Both the position numbers and the translations under genes were made by a program. From Candidatus Tisiphia endosymbiont of Sialis lutaria (GTDB taxonomy: Bacteria; Pseudomonadota; Alphaproteobacteria; Rickettsiales; Rickettsiaceae), in NCBI RefSeq assembly GCF_964026535.1, contig NZ_OZ032153.1:682001-746000 (forward strand): a stretch of DNA of 64,000 bases, written 5' to 3'. Positions within the stretch are counted from its first letter, which is position 1; each line of letters opens with the position of its first letter. The notes beneath the pieces are model-generated. The model made no database searches. It saw only the letters and a program-made list of their open reading frames with translations, and was not told the DNA's origin. Shown here piece by piece: positions 1-7,921 of the stretch.

Positions 1-242
1 AAATCATAACAAAATTTAGTTAAATTTCTTCTTAGTTCATAATCTAAAATAGTGTATAATACCAAGCCTGGCTTCATTTTAATTTTTCTCAAAACCTCAT
101 TCAACAATTCTACATTTCTTAACATTGGCCAATGATATAATTTTGACTCAATTTTACTAAATTGTGACAAAGCAGTATGAGCTGCATGCTTAACTGCTTG
201 TACTGAAGAGTCTGAAACCAAGTGAATAACTAGCTTGTTCAT
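1..242 (-). CDS. Kinase/pyrophosphorylase-type PEP synthase/PPDK regulator, partial
   Basis: The first 80 codons of a gene that runs off the left edge. The start is the ATG whose complement is at 240-242. The N-terminus reads [20 protein letters not shown], followed by [13 protein letters not shown]. This is the conserved beginning of the kinase/PPPase (former DUF299) family, which switches PEP synthase or pyruvate phosphate dikinase by phosphorylation and phosphorolysis. The P-loop and the C-terminal half lie outside the window. A gene of this family flanks the origin opposite hemE in Rickettsia and Caulobacter, which fits the oriC-like spacer next to it. The family call is firm; the exact substrate enzyme is not visible. 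Confidence 0.82.
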   Translation of the reverse strand, partial: MNKLVIHLVSDSSVQAVKHAAHTALSQFSKIESKLYHWPMLRNVELLNEVLRKIKMKPGLVLYTILDYELRRNLTKFCYD

Positions 243-635
243 AACTTATTAGTATTTGTGGATAATTTTTTATTCATACTTTAATATCTATATTAAAATT
301 AACCAGTAATTAGGTATATATATCATGTATCAAGAGGTTAATAACCTATAAAATACAAAGAATAACTTTGTGGATAATTTTGTGTGTAAAATGCTAGATA
401 TCCAATATCCATCACGTTTCCTAACTTTAAACACATAAATTACTATAATTATCCACTTAAAAAATAATTATATAAATAATGTGAGTAATAATTACAATCA
501 ATATATTATACTAAGTAATTTAACAATAAAAAATGTGTATAACTACGTGTATATATAATATATCTACATATAAACAATCTCTACAACAACTAAAAAAATA
601 CTATATAACTATATAGATTAATATGGACTATATTT
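243..635. other. Probable chromosomal replication origin (oriC)
   Basis: A very AT-rich 393 bp spacer between the regulator gene and hemE. Two perfect DnaA boxes (TTATCCACA on the minus strand) are at 257-265 and 369-377. One-mismatch boxes are TTATCCACT at 449-457 and, on the minus strand, TTATACACA at 534-542. The stretch 460-610 is almost pure A+T and could serve as an unwinding region. In Caulobacter and Rickettsia prowazekii the origin lies beside hemE in the same setting, and parA/parB are also in this window. CtrA sites could not be placed with confidence. Origin function is inferred from boxes and synteny. Confidence 0.72.
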
Positions 636-1655
636 ATGAACCAGATATTACAAACTTTTAAGAAAAATAATAATTATACTCCAATTTGGCTAATGCGTCA
701 GGCTGGTAGATATTTACCTGAATACCAAAAAATAAGAAAAACTGTTAGTGGTTTCCTAAATTTATGTTATGATGTTAATAAGGCTGTAGAAGTTACCTTA
801 CAACCCATAAGAAGATATAATTTTGATGCAGCTATAGTTTTTTCTGATATTCTTGTTTTACCTGATGCACTAGGCTGGGATGTTAAATTTGAAGAAAATA
901 TAGGACCAATATTACGTAAATTTCAATCAAAAGAAGATTTTAAATATCTTAAAGAAAATTCTAGTGAAAAATTAAATGTAGTTTATGAGATAATAAATAA
1001 AATTAAAGCAAATTTGCCAACTGATACTGTACTAATAGGCTTTGCCGGTAGTCCATGGACGGTAATGACTTATATGCTTGAAGGAAGAGGTAAACAAAAT
1101 TTTGAGACAAGTAAAAGATTTATTTATGAAAATAATAATTTAGCACAAGAACTTCTAGACTTTATCACTGAGAAGACTATTATCCACTTAATAGGACAAG
1201 TAAGAGCTGGAGCGGACTTAGTACAATTATTCGATTCATGGGCAGGGATATTAGAAGAGACAGAATATGACCAGTTTGTTATACAACCAACAAAAAAAAT
1301 AGTAATAGCTTTAAAAGAACAATTTCCTTACTTACCTATTATAGGTTTTCCAAGAGGTTCTGGGCTTTTATATGAAAAATATATTAATAATACTGGTGTA
1401 GATGTTATTGGGGTGGATCAATTTGTACCGGTTAGTTCTATGAAATTATGGAGCGAAAAAATTATTGTACAAGGTAATCTAGATCCTTTTATATTACTTA
1501 CTAATCAAGAGATTATTGAGGAAAAAGTTAGTAAAATAATTTTAAATTTTAAAAAAAAGAACTTTATATTTAATCTTGGACATGGTATATTACCAAATAC
1601 ACCAGTTGAAAATGTTGAGTTTTTAGTTAATTATGTCAGAAAATTTAGATATTAA
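636..1655 (+). CDS. hemE: Uroporphyrinogen decarboxylase HemE
   Basis: Converts uroporphyrinogen III to coproporphyrinogen III by four decarboxylations, in the cytosolic part of haem synthesis. The 339 aa length is normal for the family. The signature [15 protein letters not shown] is near residue 16, with the invariant Arg residues that bind substrate. [12 protein letters not shown] (about residue 69) and [18 protein letters not shown] (about residue 136) are also conserved, and the C-terminus has the usual [11 protein letters not shown]. The start is the first ATG in frame after the origin-like spacer. The 3' end overlaps hemH by 23 bp, so the two are probably translationally coupled. Confidence 0.96.
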   Translation: MNQILQTFKKNNNYTPIWLMRQAGRYLPEYQKIRKTVSGFLNLCYDVNKAVEVTLQPIRRYNFDAAIVFSDILVLPDALGWDVKFEENIGPILRKFQSKEDFKYLKENSSEKLNVVYEIINKIKANLPTDTVLIGFAGSPWTVMTYMLEGRGKQNFETSKRFIYENNNLAQELLDFITEKTIIHLIGQVRAGADLVQLFDSWAGILEETEYDQFVIQPTKKIVIALKEQFPYLPIIGFPRGSGLLYEKYINNTGVDVIGVDQFVPVSSMKLWSEKIIVQGNLDPFILLTNQEIIEEKVSKIILNFKKKNFIFNLGHGILPNTPVENVEFLVNYVRKFRY

Positions 1656-2736
1656 AATCTCTCAAAAAAAAGTAGCTATTGTACTTTTTAATCTTGGTGG
1701 ACCAGAGAGTTTAAGCTCAGTTAAGCAGTTCTTATTTAATTTATTTTATGACAGAGCGATTATTAATCTACCAAATCCTCTAAGATTTATTATTGCTAAA
1801 ATAATATCAATTACCAGAAATAAAAAATCTCAAAAAATATACTCTCTAATAGGTAATAAGTCACCTATTTTACAGGAAACAGAATCTCAGAAAGATGCCA
1901 TTATAGAAAAGTTAAAAAATACTATAAATGATGATTTTAGAGTTTTTATAGCAATGCGTCATTTTTTCCCTAATTCTGAAGAAGCTGTAAGAAGAATAAA
2001 TGAATATAATCCTTCAGAAATAATATTATTACCATTATATCCACATTTTTCTAGCACTACTACTGGGTCTTCGATTAAAGATTTTGTATCTTCTTTCCAA
2101 AAAAATATACATTCAAATTTAGATATACCAATTAAAACTATTTGTTGTTATCCCATTGATGATCAATTTATTAAATCTCACTTACTGTTAATAAAAAAAT
2201 CATTAAAAAAGTTAAAAAACAAAGATATTTTTCGCATATTATTTTCAGCTCATGGATTGCCTACAAAAATAATAAAAGCAGGTGATCCTTATCAATGGCA
2301 AATTGAAAAAACCGTAGAAAATATAGTGTCTAATCTTAACATAGATAATTTAGATTATAAAATAACTTATCAAAGCCGTGTTGGTCCGGTGGAATGGTTA
2401 AAACCTAACACAGAGGATGAAATTGAAATAGCTGGTAAAGAAAATAAACCTCTTATAATAGTTCCAATAGCATTTGTATCAGAGCATGTTGAAACATTAG
2501 TAGAATTAGATATTGAATATAGAAAAATAGCTGACAAATATGGGATAGAATATATTAGAACTCCCACTGTGGGGGTAAATGAATTATTTATTAATAGTCT
2601 AACTAAGATGATATCAAATTTAATTGATTGTGGAGAAGAAACGAAAAACTTGATATGTAGTTCAATTAACAAGAAAATATGTCCTGGTAATTTTACTATG
2701 TGTCCTTGTATAGTCATGTATGGACTTACCCGATAA
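1633..2736 (+). CDS. hemH: Ferrochelatase HemH with repeat/IS-derived C-terminal tail
   Basis: Inserts ferrous iron into protoporphyrin IX, the last step of haem synthesis. The family hallmarks are [16 protein letters not shown] at the N-terminus, FSAHGLP with the metal-coordinating His near residue 205, and [19 protein letters not shown]. The start overlaps the end of hemE. The last eight codons (IVMYGLTR) are not native: from 2709 the DNA is the terminal octamer of a palindromic element followed directly by the end of an IS110-type element, whose sequence supplies the stop codon. The natural C-terminus after the Cys-rich [10 protein letters not shown] is therefore lost, but probably only a few residues. 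The enzyme core looks intact. Confidence 0.95.
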   Translation: MSENLDIKISQKKVAIVLFNLGGPESLSSVKQFLFNLFYDRAIINLPNPLRFIIAKIISITRNKKSQKIYSLIGNKSPILQETESQKDAIIEKLKNTINDDFRVFIAMRHFFPNSEEAVRRINEYNPSEIILLPLYPHFSSTTTGSSIKDFVSSFQKNIHSNLDIPIKTICCYPIDDQFIKSHLLLIKKSLKKLKNKDIFRILFSAHGLPTKIIKAGDPYQWQIEKTVENIVSNLNIDNLDYKITYQSRVGPVEWLKPNTEDEIEIAGKENKPLIIVPIAFVSEHVETLVELDIEYRKIADKYGIEYIRTPTVGVNELFINSLTKMISNLIDCGEETKNLICSSINKKICPGNFTMCPCIVMYGLTR

Positions 2737-3037
2737 TGCAAGAAAAAAATAATATATAACAGCAAAAAAATCGAATGCAGTCATGTATCCGGCTTATAGT
2801 CAATCAATTACTTTAAATTTACCCTATAGCCCTGATGGAATTCGCTGGCTTACAAACTTATACTTATCATTTCATCGACTTCTAACGAGCCATTGGATTG
2901 TTCAGTTTTTTCGTAAGCTAAGGTTCGTCTTATTTACCATCAATATTATCATTCTTTCGCATATTCCGGATTAGAATCTATTAAATTTCTATTTACCTAT
3001 AATATTATCTCGTCAACAACTAGTTTGTACCAATTCT
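2717..3037 (-). ncRNA. Candidate guide (seek/bridge) RNA region of IS110/IS1111 copy 1
   Basis: Non-coding DNA between the transposase stop and the element end. IS110-family elements encode a structured RNA in a non-coding end; it pairs with target and donor DNA, and in the IS1111 group it lies downstream of the transposase as here. In the RNA sense it contains ATTGACTATA (complement of 2795-2804), identical to the flanking target. Near it is ATACATGACT (complement of 2779-2788), identical to the element-target junction at 2710-2719. Copy 2 differs from this copy mainly at 2795-2812 and 2892-2900. Transcription was not assessed; the RNA is inferred from family knowledge plus these matches. 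Confidence 0.55.
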
Positions 3038-4087
3038 TTAGCTACAAACTTTACTCTCGGTATAATCATTGCCTGAACTGAGTACCGCAAACACCACCCT
3101 TGCTAGTTTATTAGCTACTGCAACAGTTGTTTTATTATGCCCACTTCGTTCAGATAAATTAAACATCCACTCGGTAAACTTGCTATAATCTTTTTTAGAT
3201 TTTTGCTCTTCCGTGGTAAATCTTATTTTACTATTCAGTACTGCTCTTGCTCCTTGAATCAACAAAGTGCGTAAATATATATCACCTCTTTTACTAATGC
3301 CAAGCAACTTATCTTTGCCACCACTAGAATGTTGCCTTGGTACTAATCCTAGCCATGCTGATAATTGCCTGCCATTTTCAAAACAACTAGCATTACCTAT
3401 TGACGCTATTAAGGCTGTAGCAGTAATTAACCCTATACCTGGTATCGTCATTAGTTGTTGGTGATTACTATACTGGCTAGCTATAATTTTTAATCTTTGT
3501 TCTAATTCTTTTATTTTTTTATCATTCTCTAGAAATTCTTCTTTTAACTCACTAAACGTTCGATAACTTAGCTGGCTTAAACCCTCTTCATCTAAAATTT
3601 CAGTTAATTTTGTCATAATCTTATTGATTCCTTGCGGTATAACAAAACCAAATTCATGTAATAATCCCCTGATCTCATTAGCAAGTGCAGTACGATTTTT
3701 TACCAATCGTTGCCTTACCCTATGAATAAATAAAATATCTTGTTGCTCTACAGTTTTGATAGGCACAAACCTCATATTAGGTCTCGCTACTGCCTCACAT
3801 ATTGCTTCGCTATCTGCTTGATCATTTTTATTAGTTTTAACATAAGGCTTAACAAATTGTGGAGCTATTAGTTTTACAGTATGACCTAATTTTGTTAATT
3901 CTCTTGCCCAATAGCTAGCTCCACCGCAAGCTTCCATGCCTACTAGACATTTTGGTAAGTTAGCCATAAAAGTTAGAACCTGCTCTCTCATTAATTTTTT
4001 CTTTAATATTGTCTTACCATTTTTATCTACACCGTGAATTTGAAAAATTCTTTTTGCAATATCTATACCAATTGTGGTAACTTCCAT
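3038..4087 (-). CDS. IS110-family DEDD transposase (full length)
   Basis: A 349 aa RNA-guided recombinase of the IS110 family. The N-terminal RuvC-like DEDD domain shows TIGIDIAK (first Asp), LVGMEACGGA (Glu) and NDQADSEAICEA (Asp pair). A helical linker follows. The C-terminal Tnp_20 domain has TIPGIGLITATALIASIG and the Ser-containing LVPRQHSSGGK. Start and length match the family, so it could be active. The second copy (11544-12380) is nearly identical but lacks the N-terminal 85 or so residues. The ATG follows an AAGGAGGCCC-type ribosome-binding site. Confidence 0.95.
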   Translation of the reverse strand: MEVTTIGIDIAKRIFQIHGVDKNGKTILKKKLMREQVLTFMANLPKCLVGMEACGGASYWARELTKLGHTVKLIAPQFVKPYVKTNKNDQADSEAICEAVARPNMRFVPIKTVEQQDILFIHRVRQRLVKNRTALANEIRGLLHEFGFVIPQGINKIMTKLTEILDEEGLSQLSYRTFSELKEEFLENDKKIKELEQRLKIIASQYSNHQQLMTIPGIGLITATALIASIGNASCFENGRQLSAWLGLVPRQHSSGGKDKLLGISKRGDIYLRTLLIQGARAVLNSKIRFTTEEQKSKKDYSKFTEWMFNLSERSGHNKTTVAVANKLARVVFAVLSSGNDYTESKVCS

Positions 4088-4182
4088 ATGGGCCTCCTTA
4101 TTGTTGTTTAGGATTCATTTCCTATCCTAGAAGATTAGCATATGCTTCTCATTCTGTATATAGGGTAGGTCCATACCATTAT

Positions 4183-4280
4183 TTCAGGAGAATTTGGGGC
4201 TAGGAACGATGGAGCGACGCCTATAAGTAATAGGCGAGCGACGAGTGACGACGTCACCAACTTCTCATCAATTGACTATA
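4183..4280. repeat. Palindromic element A, right part, split from its left end by IS110 copy 1
   Basis: Continues with TTCAGGAGAATTTGGGGC and ends CATCAATTGACTATA, as in the intact copy at 40148-40254. The missing left octamer TATAGTCA lies at 2709-2716 on the other side of the IS. The interior carries the hairpin CGCCTATAAGTAATAGGCG. The IS therefore inserted inside a pre-existing palindromic element that lay against the end of hemH. Confidence 0.82.
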
Positions 4281-4291
4281 CCACTGAAACT

Positions 4292-4639
4292 ATGCCGCAA
4301 ACTGTTGAACAGGCAAGAAAACATTACGCTATTTCTAGTGATAATGTTGCCAGCCAAAATATCATTGAGGCAAATGAGGTAATAGCTGAAAAAGTGGAAG
4401 AATTGCATAGGTTGGATACAATACATCAACAGCTACTTTGTACAGAAGAGAGCATAAAGCTAGAAGTGATGAACTATATGCAATTCCATATTTACCTAAA
4501 AATGGGGGATAATGTTCTTGTCTCATGGAAAAACTACACCAGCAGAACATTTGACCTAGCAAAGTTCAAAGGTGATTACCCTGAGCTATATAGCGAATAT
4601 GTCAAAGAAATTTCTCCCAGACTGTTCAAGCTTTATTGA
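4292..4639 (+). pseudogene. C-terminal fragment of a YqaJ-type phage recombinase/nuclease
   Basis: An open stretch of 115 codons. Its second half (LEVMNYM then VLVSWKNYTSRTFDLAKFKGD, PELYSEYVKE) resembles the C-terminal region of YqaJ-type viral recombinases, where a core Lys/Trp strand is followed by a Phe-Asp motif. The N-terminal catalytic PD-(D/E)XK part is absent, and the frame begins immediately after the palindromic element. This is most likely a decayed phage or plasmid gene cut by the repeat/IS event. Similarity was judged by eye; the family call is moderate and the truncation call is stronger. Confidence 0.5.
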
Positions 4640-4765
4640 GCGTTAGTTGTGGTAATAGTATTACAATTAAAAAATTATTAATTTCATTTGTAATATTATT
4701 AGTTTTTACTGTTAATCTTATTTTCTTTTTGTTATCATCAACATTTAGTCTATTGATGAGAACAA

Positions 4766-6070
4766 ATGATAAGGTATCCACAACAACAAACAAGTTTTAA
4801 AAAAGAACAAAAAGAAGCTGTAGGGTTACTATCAATAGGAACCTTCCTTGAATATTTTGATTTGATGATTTATGTTCATATGGCAGGGCTTCTTAATGAA
4901 TTATTTTGTGAACCTACGGATATTCATACAAACTCTTTAATGCTAGCTTTTTCCTTTTGTGCTACATTTGTTTTTCGACCTATTGGAGCCTTAATATTTG
5001 GTTGGGTGGGTGATAATATCGGGCGTAAATCAACAATTATCATCACAACTTTTATGATGGCACTTTCATGTATTGTTATGGCTAATTTGCCTACTTATGC
5101 ACAGATAGGAAGTGCAGCGGTTTGGGTAATGACCATCTGCCGGGCTATTCAAGGTATATCTTCTATGGGTGAAATAGTAGGAGCAGAACTTTATGTAACA
5201 GAAATGCTTAATCCACCAATACAATATGCAAGTGTAGGGTTAATGGGAGCTTGTGCTTCTCTAGGAACGTTAGCGGCTTTAGGCATTGCCTCACTTGTTA
5301 CTTCTAATATTCTTAACTGGCGGGTAGCATTTTGGATTGGTGCAGCAGTTGCCTTAATTGGTTCTGTTGCCAGAACCAAACTTAGAGAAGCACCAGACTT
5401 TGCTGATGCCAAACGTCGAATACAAAAAATTTTTGAGAGAACTAATACCGATACACGTATTTTAGACCAGCTTGCTTGGCAAGAAAAAGTTAATAAAAAA
5501 ACCGTAATAGCTTTATTTTTATTACAATGTGCTTTACCATTATGTTTTTATTTTACTTATATACATTGTAGTAATATTTTAAAAACTAGCTTTGCTTATA
5601 CAATGTTTGAGGTTATTAATCATAATTTTATTGTCTGTCTAATGGAGCTGTTAACCCTATTAATATTATCTTATTTAAGTTTAAAAGTCTCTCCATTATT
5701 AATTATAAAAATTATACTGCTAATATTTTCTATTTTTATGATATTTTGTCCGTATTTGTTGAATAATCTTAATTCGCCTCATCAATTATTTCTGATTCAA
5801 TTCGTTGTAGTTTTATTTGAGAAATGTATAAGCCCTGCTACTCCCATTTTTTTAAAAAGCTTTCCTGTATTTAAACGTTTTACCTGTGCTAGCATAACAT
5901 TTGCTGCATCTCGTACTTTGATGTATGTTATTAGCTCCTTTGGTTTTGTCTACCTTACTGAATATTTTGGCAATTGGGGAATATGGTTTATTATGATTCC
6001 GACAATTATCGGTTTTGCTTATGGATTATTGTATTTTGAAAAATTGGCAAAACCAGCTGAAATCACCTAA
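4766..6070 (+). CDS. MFS transporter, ProP-like (osmolyte/proline or organic acid)
   Basis: A 434 aa inner-membrane protein with about twelve hydrophobic segments. The N-terminal half has the metabolite:H+ symporter signature: GTFLEYFDLMIYVHMAG in the first helix, then FRPIGALIFGWVGDNIGRKSTI between helices 2 and 3, the MFS motif A. GISSMGEIVGAELYVTEM matches the helix 5 region of ProP-type carriers. Rickettsiae carry many ProP paralogues whose substrates are mostly unknown, so the substrate is not assigned. It stands alone between a YqaJ fragment and an IS5 element. GATGAGA lies just upstream of the ATG. Confidence 0.85.
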   Translation: MIRYPQQQTSFKKEQKEAVGLLSIGTFLEYFDLMIYVHMAGLLNELFCEPTDIHTNSLMLAFSFCATFVFRPIGALIFGWVGDNIGRKSTIIITTFMMALSCIVMANLPTYAQIGSAAVWVMTICRAIQGISSMGEIVGAELYVTEMLNPPIQYASVGLMGACASLGTLAALGIASLVTSNILNWRVAFWIGAAVALIGSVARTKLREAPDFADAKRRIQKIFERTNTDTRILDQLAWQEKVNKKTVIALFLLQCALPLCFYFTYIHCSNILKTSFAYTMFEVINHNFIVCLMELLTLLILSYLSLKVSPLLIIKIILLIFSIFMIFCPYLLNNLNSPHQLFLIQFVVVLFEKCISPATPIFLKSFPVFKRFTCASITFAASRTLMYVISSFGFVYLTEYFGNWGIWFIMIPTIIGFAYGLLYFEKLAKPAEIT

Positions 6071-6118
6071 TCAAATAATATGCATAGTCTAAAGCACTAG
6101 GTTCTGTTGACAAAATTT

Positions 6119-7093
6119 TTAACGTAACCATATTAAAGCTCCAACGAAATTTAGAAAGGCTAAAAAGGTGGCTGGGGCTTTATCAAACCTAGAAAATATA
6201 CGCCTAAAATGTTTGATTTTACCAAAGAAGCATTCAATTAAATGGCGTTCTTTATAAATATGTTTATCATATTCACGTTGTACTTTACGATTAGATTTTG
6301 GTGGTATAACAACCTCACACCCCTTATTTTCTAAGCTTTCTACAAACGCACTACTATCATATCCTTTATCGCCTATCACCGTCGTATTCTGAACATCTTT
6401 AGTAAGATTTTCAGCCTGAGTGATATCATTTCTTTGCCCAGCAGTTAGTATAAAACTTCAGTGGGTTACCCAATGCATCAACGAGGGCATGAATTTTAGC
6501 CTGGATATTGCACAAAGGTAGCAAAATTCACCTCTGAATCCCTTGTAATATAAGGGGTTCAGAGGAATTATACAAAAATACAAATTGTATATTTAAAATT
6601 TATTATATTTTAGCTTCTAGCCCTTATAAGACAAGGGCTAGAACAATTGGCTTATTATCTATCATGCAATATCCAGGTTAGTACTAAAACCACCTTTGCT
6701 TCTACCTAAAGCTGCTTCCTCTTGATTACCTTTAATATATCCAGATGAGCAAGCATGTACTCTTACAATAGTTGCATCAATCATCATTGATTCCATATCT
6801 ACATCTACTTTAACATGATCCATTAAAGCTTCCCATATACCTTTGTCAACCCATCTCTTAAATCTGCGATAAACACTGTACCAACAACCATAATAATCAG
6901 GCAGAAGACGCCATTGACAACCTGTTCTAGCAATAAACCATATTGCTTCAATAAACTGTCTTATTTTTTCCTCATTCTTGTTGTGTATAGCTTTTTTTTT
7001 CTTAAAAAATGATAAAATTGCTTCCCATGCTTGGTTTTCTATGTAATACTTCATATTGGTAGTTTCTTGGTTTCGATAACTAGAAACTACCAT
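6119..7093 (-). pseudogene. IS5-family DDE transposase, disrupted
   Basis: The N-terminal part (6662-7093) has the IS5 DUF4096 domain (FIARTGCQWRLLPDYYGCW) and the first Asp in MMIDATIVRVHACSSG, reaching GRSKGGFST. The C-terminal part (6119-6379) has VIGDKGYDSSAFVE with the second Asp and RHLIECFFGKIKHFRRI with the Glu. Between them the gene is interrupted by a 178 bp insertion (6500-6677). Where GNPLKFILTAGQ is expected, an extra T in a T-run near 6455 also shifts the frame. Some IS5 relatives use programmed frameshifting, but the insertion adds stops, so the copy is judged inactive. Confidence 0.85.
6500..6677. repeat. 178 bp MITE-like insertion with two hairpins inside the IS5 transposase
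   Basis: Bounded by a perfect 13 bp inverted repeat: CCTGGATATTGCA at 6500-6512 and TGCAATATCCAGG at 6665-6677. The interior holds two strong stem-loops. One has arms CCTCTGAATCCCTT (6531-6544) and AAGGGGTTCAGAGG with one mismatch. The other has arms TTCTAGCCCTT and AAGGGCTAGAA near 6614-6642. There is no coding potential. It breaks the transposase after GGFST. It is unlike the other palindromic families in the window. Confidence 0.7.
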
Positions 7094-7195
7094 TTCTTCT
7101 TACTATTGCAACTTCTTTATTCTACTCTGATAACTTAACATAAAATTTTGTCAACAGAACCTAGGATTAGTTTACCAAACATATATTCCTCAAAT

Positions 7196-7774
7196 TTAAT
7201 CATCAAATGAGCCATAGCTTCGTGCCAATTTTGGATAGGCATAGTCCATTTTTTGGTCATATGAGTCAATCATATTGAGTATATTATCGGTACTAAACAC
7301 CACCTGTATCTCTTGATTTTTTACTAAGTCAGTAACTTCAATTAGTTGGGCTCCTATAAGTTTAGCTTGAATACGCTTATTACTAAGCTGAGGATCATTC
7401 TTTGTTACAGCGATTATCGATGGGCAAATATTTTGTACTAATTGATTATAGTCATCAAAACCTTTAAGTAGAGGTAACATAATTACTTTATCAACAAAGC
7501 TTAAACTACTTAAGATATCGGCACGCTGCAATTGACTATGGATGGCTCTACGTTTTTTATAATTCGTAATAGTTTCATCTGGTTCCAAAGCTATAATTAA
7601 ATGTTTTCCTTGAGCTTTGGCTTTACGTAAAAATTGTATATGACCATAATGCAATAAATCAAAACATCCCCCGACTAAAACTAGTTGCTCTTTTTCTAAA
7701 TATTTACACAATGATGTATTATTATAACAGATTATTTTTGAGTAATTATCTTCTACCATATTCCAATTCTCCAA
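7196..7774 (-). CDS. Cytidylyltransferase-like nucleotidyltransferase (HldE C-domain/RfaE type)
   Basis: A 192 aa protein with the nucleotidyltransferase fold. VLVGGCFDLLHYGHIQFL near residue 32 contains the HxGH nucleotide-binding motif, and the later FSTDNIL is in the place of the usual [ST]T.I motif. The region between matches cytidylyl/adenylyltransferases such as the HldE C-terminal domain or glycerol-3-phosphate cytidylyltransferase. It probably activates a sugar- or polyol-phosphate for surface polymers. No kinase domain is attached and no pathway partner is adjacent. It lies just outside the right inverted repeat of the IS5. Family confidence is good; the substrate is unknown. Confidence 0.78.
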   Translation of the reverse strand: MENWNMVEDNYSKIICYNNTSLCKYLEKEQLVLVGGCFDLLHYGHIQFLRKAKAQGKHLIIALEPDETITNYKKRRAIHSQLQRADILSSLSFVDKVIMLPLLKGFDDYNQLVQNICPSIIAVTKNDPQLSNKRIQAKLIGAQLIEVTDLVKNQEIQVVFSTDNILNMIDSYDQKMDYAYPKLARSYGSFDD

Positions 7775-7921
7775 ATCATAATATATATATGAGATATGAG
7801 ATTAGAGTACAATAAATATCTCTATTTTTCGATTTTTTGTTTGACATTAAAAAGCTATTACACTTTACTGATAGTGTTTGGCAAAATTATAACGTACCTT
7901 TAATAATGATAGGATGTATTT

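Larger units (their letters stand above)
2717..4182 (-). mobile_element. IS110/IS1111-type insertion sequence, copy 1 (complete)
   Basis: A single DEDD transposase gene with a short non-coding stretch upstream (about 95 bp) and a long one downstream (about 320 bp), the IS1111 arrangement. Imperfect subterminal inverted repeats are visible: TATGGACTTACCC near 2719-2731 and the matching GGGTAGGTCCATA at about 4163-4175. The boundaries come from comparison with copy 2 and with intact palindromic elements. On the left the element follows TATAGTCA (2709-2716). On the right it is followed by TTCAGGAG (4183 on), the continuation of the same palindromic element. The exact junction could shift by 1-3 bp. 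Confidence 0.85.
6100..7161 (-). mobile_element. IS5-family insertion sequence, interrupted
   Basis: Bounded by perfect 20 bp inverted repeats: GGTTCTGTTGACAAAATTTT at 6100-6119 and its reverse complement at 7142-7161. CTAG occurs across both outer junctions, compatible with an IS5/IS427-type target duplication. The element is about 1.06 kb, of which about 180 bp is a secondary insertion (6500-6677), leaving about 0.88 kb, normal for the group. Confidence 0.88.

Noticed and set aside
243-635. CtrA binding sites (TTAA-N7-TTAAC) in the origin
   Set aside because: TTAA pairs are present, but with the wrong spacing (8 or 2), and chance is likely in such AT-rich DNA.
2370-2974. Open frames antisense to hemH and inside the IS110 non-coding end
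   Set aside because: The first is the complement of a well-supported enzyme gene. The second lies in the candidate guide-RNA region and has no ribosome site or protein signature.
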